Assembly (NCBI GenBank): GCA_010093605.1
Contig: MU004186.1
Coordinates: 1,034,616-1,098,615, forward strand
Reading direction: 5' to 3'
Length of the DNA stretch: 64,000 bases
DNA from: Lophium mytilinum
Lineage: Eukaryota > Ascomycota > Dothideomycetes > Mytilinidiales > Mytilinidiaceae
In this document: positions 32,716 through 44,316 of the stretch, piece by piece
How positions within the stretch are numbered: position 1 is the stretch's first letter
How the letters are laid out: each line of letters begins with the position of its first letter
Position numbers and translations under genes: made by a program
The notes under the pieces: model-generated
The model's database searches: none
Seen by the model: the letters and a program-made list of their open reading frames with translations, nothing else
Told to the model about the DNA's origin: nothing

Positions 32716-33100
32716 TTAAAAGGGTGTAGAAATAGGCTTGATTCTGCAACACCGGTAAAAGGATATAAAAAGAGCCTTTAAAACGCACTAGGCTACATAT
32801 AGTTTTGACAGGGGCTTCAATTTGCACTAGGCTATATACAGGTTTAACTTCACGATTACTACCTTGAGATACTCCTGAGGGCCTCAATGAGCAAAATCTA
32901 CCGTAGGAGCCGATTTTGTATGAGGAACGCCACTTCATAGCTTATACGCTGATATACGGGCTAGTTATAACTACGTTTTAGGAGCTACGCTTGTATCTAC
33001 GCCTACGGTTCCGAACGGGGCGTAGAAAGTAAGCGTAGGTGGATTATTAAGCAACATACTCACCGAGATACTCTACCGTAGGACGCAACCGAACTGGCCC

Positions 33101-33696
33101 TTAGCCAGGTGCAGCATTGGCAATCTCGGCGGCGGTTGGCACGGGCTGTTTCGACCTTCAATACAGGGCTCCCCGGGCACTCGGTGTTAAGCCCGTCCTC
33201 CAGGGACCCAAGGAACAGCGTCCGTGCTCTCCGAACCTCCTTCCGCACCTTTTCCTGCAGCCAACTCCACCCTCCCCGTCAACACCACCACCAACCCATT
33301 CACTCGCCCGTCGCTGTCGCCTTCACCCCGCCTTGTGTGCAGCTCGCCGAGCTCAGAGGCAGGCCGCAATGCTAACCTCGTCGTCTTAATCAGTCAAGCT
33401 TACCCCCCAAGCTGCGCACACCAGCACCACTGCTCTGCCGGGCTACCCAGCACCGCATCATCGACATCAGCTGTTCGCACATTGACCTGGCAGTTGACGC
33501 CTCACCGCCAGCGACGCTCATTGGCACCCTGCCACCGTCCACCGCCCGCGGATCCACCTTCACACGACCGAATAATCCTTCACTCGCCTTCGCGCGAAGG
33601 TTATCAACAGCTCCACAACCCAGCTTGGCGGAGTCTTGGAACACCCATCTATACCGAACCTTGCCCACCACGCGCTCGACCTGACTGCTATACATC
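33101..33696 (+). promoter_or_regulatory. Upstream region of the Wsc-type gene
   Basis: About 600 bp of pyrimidine-rich, CA-rich DNA between the transposon's right end and the Wsc start codon. It has the look of a long fungal 5' leader and promoter. Short open frames on plus (33117-33389) show no motif. The sequence left of the transposon (28350-28880) has similar composition, so the element probably landed within this region. Confidence 0.5.
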
Positions 33697-35360
33697 ATGT
33701 ATGGCTCGATAAAACCCGTGTCAGCCCTGGTGCTGGCCTTTGTATTCGTGCCGCGTGCCCTCGCCGCCGACGCGCTTTTCCAGAGCTACTGCTCGTCGGA
33801 CAACACTGGCTCTGACAGCGACGCAAGTATGTAAAACGCCATCCGCCTCGAAGAAGATCTCTAACAATGCCCCAGAATACTGGACATGGCAGTCCAACGG
33901 CTGGTGCCACGACCAGTGCGTTTCCAGCTACGCGTTCGCCGTCGTCCAAGGCAACAACTGCTGGTGCTCTAATTACGTACCCGCGGATACAACATCTGTC
34001 GACGATTGCAACGTAAATTGCCCCGGCTTCCCCGCCGAGCAGTGCGGCAATGCAGCGGACGGCTTGTTCGGCTACATTGCATTGAACAATAAACCCTCAG
34101 GGACCCTGGGAGCAGCTGTCAGCACCAGCTCCAGCACCAGCGCTATGGTCAGTACATCCCAACTTACTACTGCCGTTCCATCTTCAGCTGCCATTTCTAC
34201 GCCCACACCGGAGGTTGGTGCTCCCTCTCTTCCCACCTCTACATCTCCTATCTCTTCATCTCCGTCCAAGACGCAGGCGTCGTCGTTCTCGCAACAGCCA
34301 TCTAAGCCCGCCCATAAATCTTCATCACCATCTACCCTCCTGATAATACGCTCAACGTCCGTGGTCATTGTTTCATCTTTCGTTGTCTTGTCAACGTACC
34401 TTACTATTCCGTTTGTGGTTTGATTTTCACCCCATCTCTTGCGCGTCAGTTCTGATTCCTTGTGTAGAGTTCTTCGACTCCGCCAAGCTCTTCTTCCCCA
34501 CAGTCTCACGATGACCCAGAGACTGTTTTCCGAACAGTCACTGAAACGCCATCGCAAGTTGTATCCTCGACATTTATTGTATGCTAGTCTCCTTGATATC
34601 CTGCTAGCCGCCACATCTTTGTTAGTTCTCTGGCTAACATCTGAAGTAGTCGTCTTCATCATCATCATCATCATCGCAGAAGACCTCAGCTGCCCCTCTC
34701 ACCACCACCACCCAAGCACCCAGCCGTACTACCACCTCTTCCGCTACATCTTGGACACCTACCCCTGTCACGAGCGTTCAGATTGTCACGGTCAGCGGAA
34801 GTGTAGTGACAAAGACGGTCACTGGCATGTCAACGCAGCCAGCCGAGATCGTACAGAAGAAACACTCTACCTCTGGAGGAGCCATCGCTGGTGCTGTGAT
34901 TGGGTCGCTTGCTTTCCTCGCCTTAGTCGGGGCATTCCTATTCTGGTTCTTCTTCTGGCGAAAGCGACAGTCCGACAAGACCAAGGATTCGGAGGCTGCT
35001 GGCAATCCGCCGCAAAGAAACACTAGCACAATGAGCCGGACTGGCCTCCTTGGAAAGTCGGAAAAGCCATCTTATCCCCCAGTGATCACGAATCTCAAGC
35101 GTAGTAGCACGCAGGCACTGGACCAGTCAGCTTCGATCAGTCCGGCGTCCGATAGGAGAAACAGCCGGCCGTTATTCTACGATCAGCGCCTCAATCCTTC
35201 AGCTCTCATGGACCTGGACAATGGCAGCCACACCAGCATACTGACCATTGAAGATAACCGTGACTACACAAGGACGCTCAATGTGAGATTTGCAAGCAGT
35301 TACTAGATCCAAAAGGCTAACCTAATTCAGGTCCGAAATCCCGATCCGTCGCATCAATGA
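33697..35360 (+). CDS. WSC-domain cell-wall stress sensor (Wsc1-3-like)
   Basis: Plasma-membrane mechanosensor expected to feel wall strain through its glycosylated rod and signal via Rom2-Rho1-Pkc1 to the wall integrity MAP kinases. Exons 33697-33826, 33876-34395, 34470-34578, 34650-35282 and 35331-35360; 473 aa. Signal peptide at residues 1-24 (SALVLAFVFVPRALAAD). A Cys-rich WSC domain follows (LFQSYCSSDN, SNGWCHDQCVSSYAFAVVQ, NNCWCSNYVP, CNVNCPGFPAEQCG). Then a long Ser/Thr rod, a transmembrane helix (GAIAGAVIGSLAFLALVGAF) with WRKRQ stop-transfer, and a cytosolic tail ending LNVRNPDPSHQ. The NPD end matches the conserved Wsc tail and confirms the last 48-nt intron. Exon 3 edges are the least certain. 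Confidence 0.85.
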
Positions 35361-36094
35361 GATCTTCCGGCTCCGGCAACACTTTACTCTTCTCCCAACC
35401 CTTTGAATTGAGCATGTTTTAGCATTGGCGTATTGGCGTTTTTCTTTTGCATTCAGCATGGCTGGTGGTGTTATTTTGGACGGCGGACTTTAGAAGATTT
35501 GCCCCTCGTGCACGGAACATGGACTCTCGAGAGCAAACAATTATGACGGACAACAGCAACAAGTTGCAGATAACTTGTATTGTACATTTTCCTTTCTTCA
35601 CATTACACTATAACGCACGTCACGTACATAAGGCAGGACGGTGGGACGGCGTACTTCATCTCAGGGGCCGGAAGCGGTCATGCATGTGCATTGGGGGTCT
35701 ACTCTGTACCACTGGAGGAAATGCAGCTGCGGAGAGACAAAACGATGGAGCTTTGGCTTTAAAAGTAGCTATCTGAGATGCCTTGTAAAGGCCCAGTAAA
35801 CATAATGCAAAGATCAGTTTGAACTTGATCGCTTTTTACCTGCAACCTCGCAATCTCTTTGGCAAGGGGTGCTCACCTTAGTCCTGACCCGATTGAACTT
35901 AAGCGCTTGAAAAACTGTGACCACAGATTCGCCGTTCAGCCTTCTGAAATTCACAAGGTGTCCATAAGTCTGTAGGCGCTTTGATGAGCGGGCTTATCCA
36001 ATGACACACGGACCACGTCTCTCGAAACCTCCCACCTCCACAGCGTCACTCCTTGGGCGCGTGCGTACCGACGCCCCAACCAACACCCGCCACC
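35361..36094. other. Intergenic region, no gene seen
   Basis: Wsc 3' UTR and the ArfGAP promoter. Plus-strand frame 35447-35776 (109 codons) lacks any feature. No repeat. Confidence 0.4.
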
Positions 36095-37738
36095 ATGAGC
36101 AAGATGTGGGAAGTTGACCCTGAGACGAGGAGTAAGGTGCGTGTTCCAGTCGTCTTGCGAAGAAGCCTACCGGAGCCGTGGTGAAATACGATACCCAGAT
36201 CGCAGCCCAAGTACAGCCCGCAGGGTTGGCATCTCAGAGACACGTGCTGACCACCGTTTCTCCCTGCAGTTACTCGAGATCCAGAAGGAAAATAAGAACA
36301 ATGTCTGCGTCGATTGCAACGCGCCGAGCCCGCAATGGGTATGCCTCCTCTCCTACCTTTCCAAAGCCATACACCGCGACACTCCCTCCCCTCCCCCGTA
36401 CGATCCCCAGTGAGACGAGATGATACACACCTCCAATGGCCGTGTTGGCCTCTGAGTAGGACACTACAACGCTCGACTGACCCTCGAGTCCTGCAACACC
36501 ATGCTAACCCTCCTCCCAGGCGTCCCCCAAACTCGGCGTCTTCATGTGCCTCTCCTGCAGCGGCGTGCACCGCGGCCTTGGCGTGCACATCTCCTTCGTG
36601 CGCAGCATCACGATGGACGCCTTCAAGCCGGCCGAGCTAGCTCGCATGGCCGCCGGCGGCAACAAGCCCTTCCAAGACTTCTTCAACGCACACGCGACCA
36701 ACAAAGCCGACGGCCGCACCTTCGATGCCTCATCCATCAGCGAGCGCTACGACAGCTACGCCGGCGACGAGTGGAAGGAGCGGCTGACAGCCAAGGTCGA
36801 GGGCCGTGAGTACGACGCCGCGAACCTCCCCAAACGCGTCAAGAAGGACAAAGAGCCCGCTGCTGCCCCTCCGCTGAGCGGCAGGGCCTCGGCGGCGGGG
36901 AGTCGCAGCCAGACGCCGCTGTCCCGCGCCCGCCCTGGAGATGGTAGTGGAATGCTGCCCGCGCGGTCTGGGTCGCCGGCGCTTGGGACGAGTTCGCTGG
37001 GCGCGTCGAAGAAGGTGCAGAACGAGGCGTTCTTTGCGCGCAAGGGGCAGGAGAACGACGGGCGGCGCGCGGATCTGCCGCCGTCGCAGGGCGGGAAGTA
37101 CGCGGGCTTTGGCAGCCAGCCCGCGGGGTGGGAGAAGGAGGACGAGAGCGCGCCGCCGGCGATTGACGATTTTCAGAAGGATCCGATTGCGGCGCTGACC
37201 AAGGGGTTTGGGTGGCTGGGCGCGACGGTGGGGAAAGGCGCGAAGACGGGGTATGAGGGGTGGGTGAAGCCGGGAGTGCAGAAGGTAAGAATCGCTCTTC
37301 TCCTATTCTGTAATATCATAAACTTGTTTGTATATATCGCTAACCTTCCCCCAGCTTTCCGAAGCCGACCTCGCCGCCCAAGCCCGTCAAACTGCCGCCA
37401 TGCTCGGCCAGGGCATCCAGCAAGGAACCTCGGCCGCCGCGACGTCCATCAGCCGCTTCGTCGAGGGCGAAGACGATCGCTCCACCGCCACGCGACCCGG
37501 CCGCAGGGCCCCCGAGAAAAAAGACTTCTGGGACGAGTTCGGCCAAGCTCCCGCGGGCCCACCGCCCGACAAACGCGACTTCTGGGATGATTTTGCGGAC
37601 GCCGGTGCGGCAGGCGAGCCTGTCAGCGTGGGAGCACGGCAGAAGAGCAAGCCGAGCGGGATTGGTACGGCGGCGATGAAGAAGACGGGCGGCGGCGGTG
37701 CTGGGGGAAAGAAGGAAGACGAGTGGGACAACTGGTAG
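36095..37738 (+). CDS. GCS1: ArfGAP of the Gcs1/ArfGAP1 type
   Basis: Activates GTP hydrolysis on Arf1, driving COPI coat cycling at the Golgi. Exons 36095-36136, 36270-36338, 36520-37284 and 37355-37738; 419 aa. The zinc finger is complete: CVDC, 16 residues, CLSC (residues about 27-49), followed by SGVHRGLGVHISFVRSITMD with the arginine finger in HRGLGVHISFVRS. The first intron pair splits the finger. The middle is Pro/Gly/Ser-rich; an amphipathic stretch (AALTKGFGWLGATVGKGAKTG) resembles a membrane-curvature (ALPS) motif. The tail carries DFWDEF, DFWDDF and a final DEWDNW, matching the tryptophan motifs by which ArfGAP1/Gcs1 bind delta-COP. The N-terminus (MSKMWEVDPETRSK) is typical. Confidence 0.92.
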
Positions 37739-37938
37739 AGCAAGACATGTTTCCGGGCGTGCTGGGGAACAGGGGGAGTTTGGAGTTTCAGCCGGGCGGA
37801 GTAGTGCTTGAAGAAATATGAGGTTCATTGCATGGACAGGGGAAGAGAGAGGTGCGCGATGTATGATTAGAAACCGTATTCATTCTACACGCAGAATCCA
37901 ACTAGGATTTGAGTATCAAGACACGGTAGCCTCCTCTC

Positions 37939-38490
37939 CTAAACCATCCCTAAACCCCCTTCCCCCCTCACCTCTTTAACCATCACTAGCTCCTCCTCCA
38001 CCTCCCCCACTGTCCCCTTCCCACCCTTCGCCAAACCGTCCTCAATCTCCCCCAACTGCCTCAGAAATCCCTCATTCGGCCTCACGCACCCCCTCCCCCT
38101 TCTCATCTCCCCCAACGCTCCCTGTAGCGTCCACCCCTTCTGCAACATCAGATACGCCGCGACCACCGTCGGACTCCGCGAAATCCCCGCCGAGCAATGC
38201 ACCAGCAGCACGCCGCCCTCCTTTTCTACCGCATCGATTATCTCAACCGCCCTCGCGACTACCGTGCTGATGTCCGCGGAGGGTTTGTCGAGTAGCCCTA
38301 GGCGGATGTATGTGATGAGAGAGGGGGTGGGGTTTGGCGCAGGGGATTAGCCGATGGAGAGGATGTGGGTGATGCGTGCAGAGACGAGGACGGGGGCGGA
38401 GGCGGCGAGGGAGGCGGGGCCGAGGTGGAGGTGGGGGAGGAGGGGGGTGATGGTAGGTTTGAAGGGAGGTGGGTGTGGCTGCGCGGGGGA
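37939..38490 (-). pseudogene. Dual-specificity phosphatase, probably inactivated
   Basis: The 3' part encodes a clear DSP catalytic loop, VHCSAGISRSPTVVAAYLM (HCx5R with all key residues), followed by the typical helix and NEGFLRQL. Upstream in the same frame the domain continues: PLLPHLHLGPASLAASAP, ARITHILSIG, then a TAA at 38347-38349, then SPAPNPTPSLITYIRLGLLDKP. The text on both sides of the stop fits the family, so the stop interrupts the domain. No ATG is found in frame before it; 38490 is only where the readable similarity fades. An intron that removes the stop is possible, but no good donor was found. A truncated protein from the internal Met (38211) would lack half the fold. Confidence 0.6.
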
Positions 38491-40189
38491 TATCTTTTCT
38501 TTCTTGGCTATTTTATAGGTTATGGAAGAGGTGGTAGGAGGGGCAGGATATTGGGGTTTTAGGTTCTTTTAGTATTGTTGAAGGTAGGGTAGGAGACGGG
38601 ATAGAGTGACTCAGAGATTAGAGGAAGGTTTGTTATTGTTGCCTACTTTTAGGTATGGTGTTGCAAGGGAGAAGAGAAGATATTGACGAAGCATCTCTTG
38701 ATTTTAAGGGGAAGTGGCTTGGGACTCTTGTTGGTAAGGCAACTACCCAGTCCGTCACTGTTCATTCTTACACCGATAAAATAATTGTCACGTGACCTTT
38801 GTGTAGATGATGGAGGGGACCGGGCGAAGGTAGGGAATGAGTGATTGTGAGGGATAGTGGGACAAAAGGGGCTTGGGATGGAAATGTACTGGCGTTGAGT
38901 GTTGATAGTTTTGATTTCGTCCCTGGTGAGGTGAGTATCTATACCGATGAACTGCTGGAGAGGGCTTATGAGCTGATGTCTGGATGGTGACATATATGCT
39001 ATCAGGCAGCATTCAGGTAACCGTCATCGCATGCATGTCGATTTTGATGTGAGTATATACTTCAATTCGTAGCCTTCGTCGCACGTCAGGCCTGGCTATG
39101 ACTGTCTTACGATTGTAGAAGGTGACAAAAGGAGGTCACTAGTGCTATTCCTAAGTTCGGAACGCCGACTGGGACGGAATCAATACCATACTACGAGTAC
39201 GAAGCTTCATTGCTTCAATAGAAAGAATCTGCTCGAGTACGAGCCTTGCCTCAAAGCTAAAATCTTGAGATGTGGTTCGCGAGTGGTAAGCTAGTCTCTC
39301 CTATCCACGGGTCCATGCAAACGCCGCTACGATATGGTCAGCTTCTGTACGAAGTACTCCACGAATCAACCGAAGGGACTTTCGAAACATACTAACCCAA
39401 GACCCACCTGCAACCCAATGCTAACATCGACGTCAGAATTTTTCAGAGTGACGATGCTTAGTCTGGCGACCCTATTTACGTCAAGGCTGGAAACACTCCG
39501 CGGATACGTCTTGTATGGAGCTGTATATTAGGGAAAAGTGAGGTGGCAAGTGTAACAATCTCCCGAATAACTTCAAAGTGTAGGGAGCGGAGGACGAGAA
39601 TAGCCATACTTACTAGGTGTCCGACTAAAGTAGCCCACGATGATTCGTCCTCTTCAAATCGCTTGAGTCTCCGCGGGAGCTCATGACCAAGTGACCGAGT
39701 CGAAGACGGGGTAACATGCTGTTCAAGGTCTCCAGACAGTACCTATTCGCCGCGGTCGAGACTATGCTCTCAATCCAACCCTGCGATTTGTCCTGAGATA
39801 AGGGTAAAGTAGTGGAATTGTAGGCGCAGTTCTTGAAGTCTGATTTTGGAAGGCCTGGCGAGCCTAGGACAAGATGCTTGTTTATATTCGACCAGATTCC
39901 AGGCCCTGACACTCGCCACTCAGCGCGTAGGCCACAACGGGCCGTACCGTTCCATAAACTTCGGAGCGATGTGATTGCTCCAGCGCATGAGCAGGTATCC
40001 AACGACGTCTGCCAATGGTTTTGTCAGGAATAGTTGGGGAAGATATGAGGCCCCCGCGGCTCTATTCGGACTTACCTTTGTGTTAAGGTTTCAAGACCGT
40101 AGGAGGGAGCAGGTATAAGAGACCCTCCGCAGAATTTTGACGTGAGTATACCCTCGTAGGAGTTTTTCCTTCAATTCAAACTCATCTCT
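38491..40189. other. Gene-free region of 1.7 kb
   Basis: Open frames at 38649-38993 (minus), 39334-39531 (plus) and 39625-40002 (minus) show no motif, signal or family resemblance. The last part is the promoter of the bestrophin-like gene. Confidence 0.45.
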
Positions 40190-41722
40190 ATGTCGCCAAA
40201 TTTCAACCAACCGAACTTCGACAGAGACCGGCGACCGACTCGACCACCTCTTCAAACAAGGAAGAGTAAAACAAAGAAAACCCGGCTGCAGTTCAAAGAC
40301 TATTTCGTGCGTTCCGGCTGCCGTTAACCACTGCGCTTATATACCCGGACATAACGCGCTTACAGAACGCATAGGTCGGACCGCGAGACACATCGAAGCA
40401 CTCAAAATGGCCGTTGGCACTGCGAATGCATGGCAGTGTCTTTCCCCGACTGCTCTTACCCATGTTCTTTTACTCGATTTGGGCCACTGCGGTAACGGCC
40501 ATTTCCGTACTTGTACACGAACGTATGCATTCGAGCTGCTGCCCTGAATTCGACGAGATGGCTGACGCGTCCCCAAGTTGCTGTTCATCCTATTGTCCTG
40601 ACCGTGCTCGGTTTCCTCGTCGGCTTGGCGCTCAACTTTCGGAGTTCGAGTGCCTATGAGCGGTACGACAGCGGACGGAAAGCGTGGGCTGTTTTGACAG
40701 CAACATCGCAGAGTCTTGCCCGTATCATCTGGATGCATACCGTAGTACGAGGTGGAGAAGATGGAAACGATGAGATTGGAAAGAGAGACCTCTTGGGAAA
40801 GGTCTCGTGCCTTAACCTCATCACGGCCTTTGCTTTTGCGCTCAAGCATAAGCTGCGTTACGAACCCTATACCCACTACGTGGACATTCAAGAACTTGTC
40901 AACCATCTAGACACTTTCGCAAAGGCGGCCGACTCGGCTGCCACGAGGGAAGAAACAACACGGCATCGCCTCGACCAGTATCTGCGCCTTCCAATGATGA
41001 AAGCGAATCCGCGGGCGGCACTGAAGAAAACGTCACGACCGCTAGGGAGCCTTCCGCTCGAGATTCTCACGTATATATCGAGATACGTGGACGAGATCTC
41101 GAAGAACGGAACCTTCACTCTCGGCATCGCGCAGACGCAGGCACTGAATCTCACGGAAAAATTGAATGAGTGCTCGGCGACCTGCGAACGCATTCTCGAC
41201 ACTCCGATGCCTATTGCATACTCGATTGCCATTTCGCAGATCACGTGGATTTATGTGCTCTCACTGCCGTTCCAGCTGCAGCACATAATGGATTGGATCG
41301 CGATCCCGGTCAGTATAGTGACGTCGTACATCATCCTCGGGCTTGCGCAGATTGGCCACGAGATCGAGAATCCGTTTGGCATTGAGGTCAATGACTTGCC
41401 GTTGGAGCGCTTCTGTACACATATTGCATCCGACTTGACCATAATAGCGTCGAACCCACGGCCAGAGGGAATGGGGTTCTTCGAAAGGTCGGATAACTCG
41501 GTGCTGTTCCCCATGAGCTTCGATGGGTATGATACCTGGTTGGAGAAAGACCCATTTGAGATACACGCTGTGCTTTTGGCGCGTGCTGGGATCACCAAGA
41601 CGGCGATGCAAAGGAGGCAATCGGAGAACATTGAGGAGGGAGGGAGCGATGTTGCAACGATGGATACTAGAACAACGTGCTGTGGATCTGACGCTGGCAC
41701 TATGCCGAAAGAAGAGGTTTGA
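40190..41722 (+). CDS. Bestrophin-like (RFP-TM/UPF0187) chloride channel
   Basis: Membrane protein of the bestrophin family, expected to pass chloride or other anions; the location in fungi is not established. Exons 40190-40306, 40375-40522 and 40578-41722; introns 68 and 55 nt; 469 aa. The Lys/Arg-rich N-terminus leads into DYFVGPRDTSKHSKWPLALRMHGSVF, then a first membrane span (LLLPMFFYSIWATAVTAI), a second (VLTVLGFLVGLALNFRSS) with the family motif FRSSSAYERYDSGRKAW. Later spans lie at AYSIAISQITWIYVLSLPF and IPVSIVTSYIILGLAQIG, with the conserved IGHEIENPFG-NDLPLE motif. The tail is polar. The joins were chosen because they restore HELAVHPIVLTVLGF and KDYFVGPRD. Confidence 0.88.
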
Positions 41723-42942
41723 TGGCGCCCTCAAGAGACAGAAAAGCTTTGTTAGCACTCCTAAGAAACAAAGAGAGGCTCGTTGGCACGTTGGCACGTT
41801 GAAGGGCAGTACAAAAGCATGCCGAAGCAGCGAGAAGAGATTCAGTATCTTTTTACAGAGACAAGGAGAGTTATGATGGTGGCATTAGGGCCACAGGAAG
41901 GGAATGCTTCCAGGGGTTAGACGCCTTTGCGTACTGGTATAAGCATAAGCGTTGGAGTAAGAACAAACTTGTAGTCTATTTTGAATGTATGGGCTCTATA
42001 ATCGTGGCAGGAGTTCACCGTCTGCTTGATGGCCGTATGGTGTTGGCAAAGGAAGCTCTCGGGTTCAGCCAATCAGCCGGGCAAAGTCGGAAGCAGCCAC
42101 TCGGGCCACTTTCGCGGGGCAAGGGTCTCGGCTGCTGCATTCGTCGATCTCCCAACGTCATGTCTTCACGTCTTCACATGCCAGTAGGAATGTTACAGAG
42201 CAGCCATGAGGGCACATATCGAATAATCACGCTTCAACACGTAGATGAAGACCTTCCACCACAGCCATCTAACCTCCAGTCTTTCAATGGGAGAAAGCAA
42301 CAGCATCGGCCGCTGGCATCCTCGGAAAACGCTCCCACTCCCTCCCGCAGCAGAGCCGGGCAGAAGCCGAAGCTCTCCAGGCCAGCTTCCGCTCGCCCTG
42401 CACCCCATCCCCCCCAAAGCCCCAAAGCCGCCCATGCTGCCTCTCCACACGCCCTGAGCCCGCTGCCCGGCACGCGCGTGCCCTCCCGGTCTAGGCTCGC
42501 GCCAGGGCCGAGGCTGGGGAAAAGCTCAGGTGGGATCACGTCCTGTTCTTTCCCGCGGGTAGGCCTTAGCTAGCCATCAAATAAGACAAAGATGCCTTGT
42601 GACTCTTGTCTCTTCTGACCCCATAAAGTGCCTGTGACTGCCCGCTACTTCGCGACTCCTTTTCTGCGCCCTCTACTCTCCACTCTTTAGCAGCCTGGCT
42701 CGAAAGCTTTGAACGCTGCCCGTTGTAGATACACCGAGTACCGGCACATTTCGAGCACGCGAAGCAGAGACGCTCCGGTCTTGCGTCCGAGAGAGAGGTT
42801 ATCCTCGGTGCAGATTGTTTTTTGTTGCATTCGACGCGTGCGGCGGACGCTTCGGGGCCTTCTTTCTTTGAGTTTTTATACCCCAATTGCCGGACCTTGG
42901 GACTTTTTGGCGTGAGCACGCAGGCTTTCGGCAGCACACAAA
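41723..42942. other. Intergenic region upstream of SFC1
   Basis: About 1.2 kb. A 194-codon plus frame (41989-42573), rich in Ser, Pro and Arg, has no motif and its composition suggests chance. Near 41788 the word CGTTGGCA repeats in tandem. The 3' half is GC-rich and is the promoter and leader of SFC1. Confidence 0.4.
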
Positions 42943-44316
42943 ATGGCAGCGAACTCTGTGAAAGGGCCGGGTGGGAAGCAGCCTGCATCGGCGGCGACCA
43001 ATCTGATCGGTATGCTCGTAGACTAGCTTTTGGCGAGGGATTGTTAGCTAATGTGTCCGGCAATAGCTGGTGGAGGAGCTGGAATGATGGAGGCTCTTGT
43101 GTGCCATCCCCTCGGTATGTCAAGCTCCAATTATTCTACTCGAGAATTGTAGCGCTAATATAATGTTTAGACACTATAAAAGTTCGAATGCAGCTTTCGC
43201 GGAGAGCAACAGCGCCAGGTGTACGTCCCGCCCCAATACAAAATCCAGGCCTCCCTTCTTCCGGGGCCAGCACCCTCGAAACCACTCAATTACCTCTCAT
43301 CCAGCCCCCAGAACCAACTCAAATTACCCCAACTAACACCAATGAATCCCACAGGCCAAACGCCGCGGCTTCCTAAAAACCGGCTCCGAGATCATAAAGC
43401 GCGAAACCCCCCTCGGCCTCTACAAAGGCCTGGGCGCCGTGCTCACGGGAATCGTACCCAAAATGGCCATCCGCTTCACCAGCTACGAGTGGTACAAGCA
43501 GATGCTCGCAGCGCCTGACGGGACAGTGAGCAAAAAGAGCACCTTCCTCGGTACGACCCCCTTCCCCCCCAAAGTTCTCCCAACTCCAGTCTATCCTCAC
43601 ATCCTCAAAACCCCATACTAATTCTCGAGGACTACAGCTGGCCTAGCCGCCGGCGTAACCGAAGCCGTCGCCGTCGTAACCCCTATGGAAGTCATCAAAA
43701 TCCGGCTCCAAGCCCAACACCACTCGATGGCCGACCCGCTCGACGTGCCCAAATACCGCAACGCGGCGCACGCCCTCTACACCGTCGTGAAAGAAGAGGG
43801 CGCCGGCGCGCTCTACCGCGGCGTGTCGCTGACCGCCCTGCGCCAGGGCTCCAACCAAGCCGTCAACTTCACCGCCTACTCACTGTTCCGGCAGAAGCTG
43901 CAGGAGTACCAGGGCACGACGGACCTGCCCGGGTGGCAGACCATGTTTATTGGGCTGGTGTCGGGCGCCATGGGCCCGTTGTCGAATGCGCCGATTGATA
44001 CGATCAAGACAAGGTTGCAGAAGACGCCCGCGGAGCCCGGGGTGGGCGCTGTGCAGAGGATTTTAGTTATTATGCGGTATGTTGTCCCGGATGGTGCTTT
44101 TTGTGCTTTTTCTGGTGCAGTGGATAGGACTATGCTGACTTTGAGATTAGGGAAATGTGGAAGCAGGAAGGCAGCCGCAGTTTCTATAAGGGTATCACGC
44201 CGCGTGTGATGCGTGTTGCGCCCGGCCAGGCTGTTACGTTTACCGTGTACGAGTACCTGAAGGGCTTGTTGGAGAAGAATCGGGATTTGCCCCCCGCTGG
44301 GAAGTATGAGGAATGA
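42943..44316 (+). CDS. SFC1: Mitochondrial succinate/fumarate carrier
   Basis: Inner-membrane antiporter that brings glyoxylate-cycle succinate into mitochondria in exchange for fumarate, needed for growth on acetate or ethanol. Exons 42943-43009, 43067-43114, 43171-43220, 43355-43550, 43638-44076 and 44151-44316; 321 aa, as expected for Sfc1/Acr1. All three carrier signatures are present: HPLDTIKVRMQ, TPMEVIKIRLQAQ and APIDTIKTRLQK. Subfamily marks shared with yeast Sfc1: YKGLGAVLTGIVPKMAIRF, YRGVSLTALRQGSNQ and YKGITPRVMRVAPGQAVTFTVYEY. For exon 3 the GTACGT donor was preferred over an overlapping GTGTAC because it keeps the frame. Confidence 0.93.

Larger units (their letters stand above)
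28881..33100. mobile_element. PIF/Harbinger DNA transposon, complete ends, mutated genes
   Basis: A 4220-bp element. Terminal inverted repeats are identical over 39 bp (28881-28919 and 33062-33100; ends GGGCCAGTTCGGTTGC). TTA flanks both sides (28878-28880 and 33101-33103), the TWA-type target duplication of PIF/Harbinger. It carries the two genes of this superfamily in convergent order: a Myb-like protein on plus and a DDE transposase on minus. Between them is a large CTAT/GATA hairpin. Both genes hold in-frame stops, nearly all explained by CpA-to-TpA change on one strand or the other, so the copy is dead by itself. The perfect ends mean it might still be moved by an intact relative. Confidence 0.93.

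Noticed and set aside
39625-40002. 125-codon minus frame
   Set aside because: No motif, signal or family resemblance; likely chance.
41989-42573. 194-codon plus frame before SFC1
   Set aside because: Low-complexity Ser/Pro/Arg composition, no domain, and it lies where the SFC1 promoter should be.
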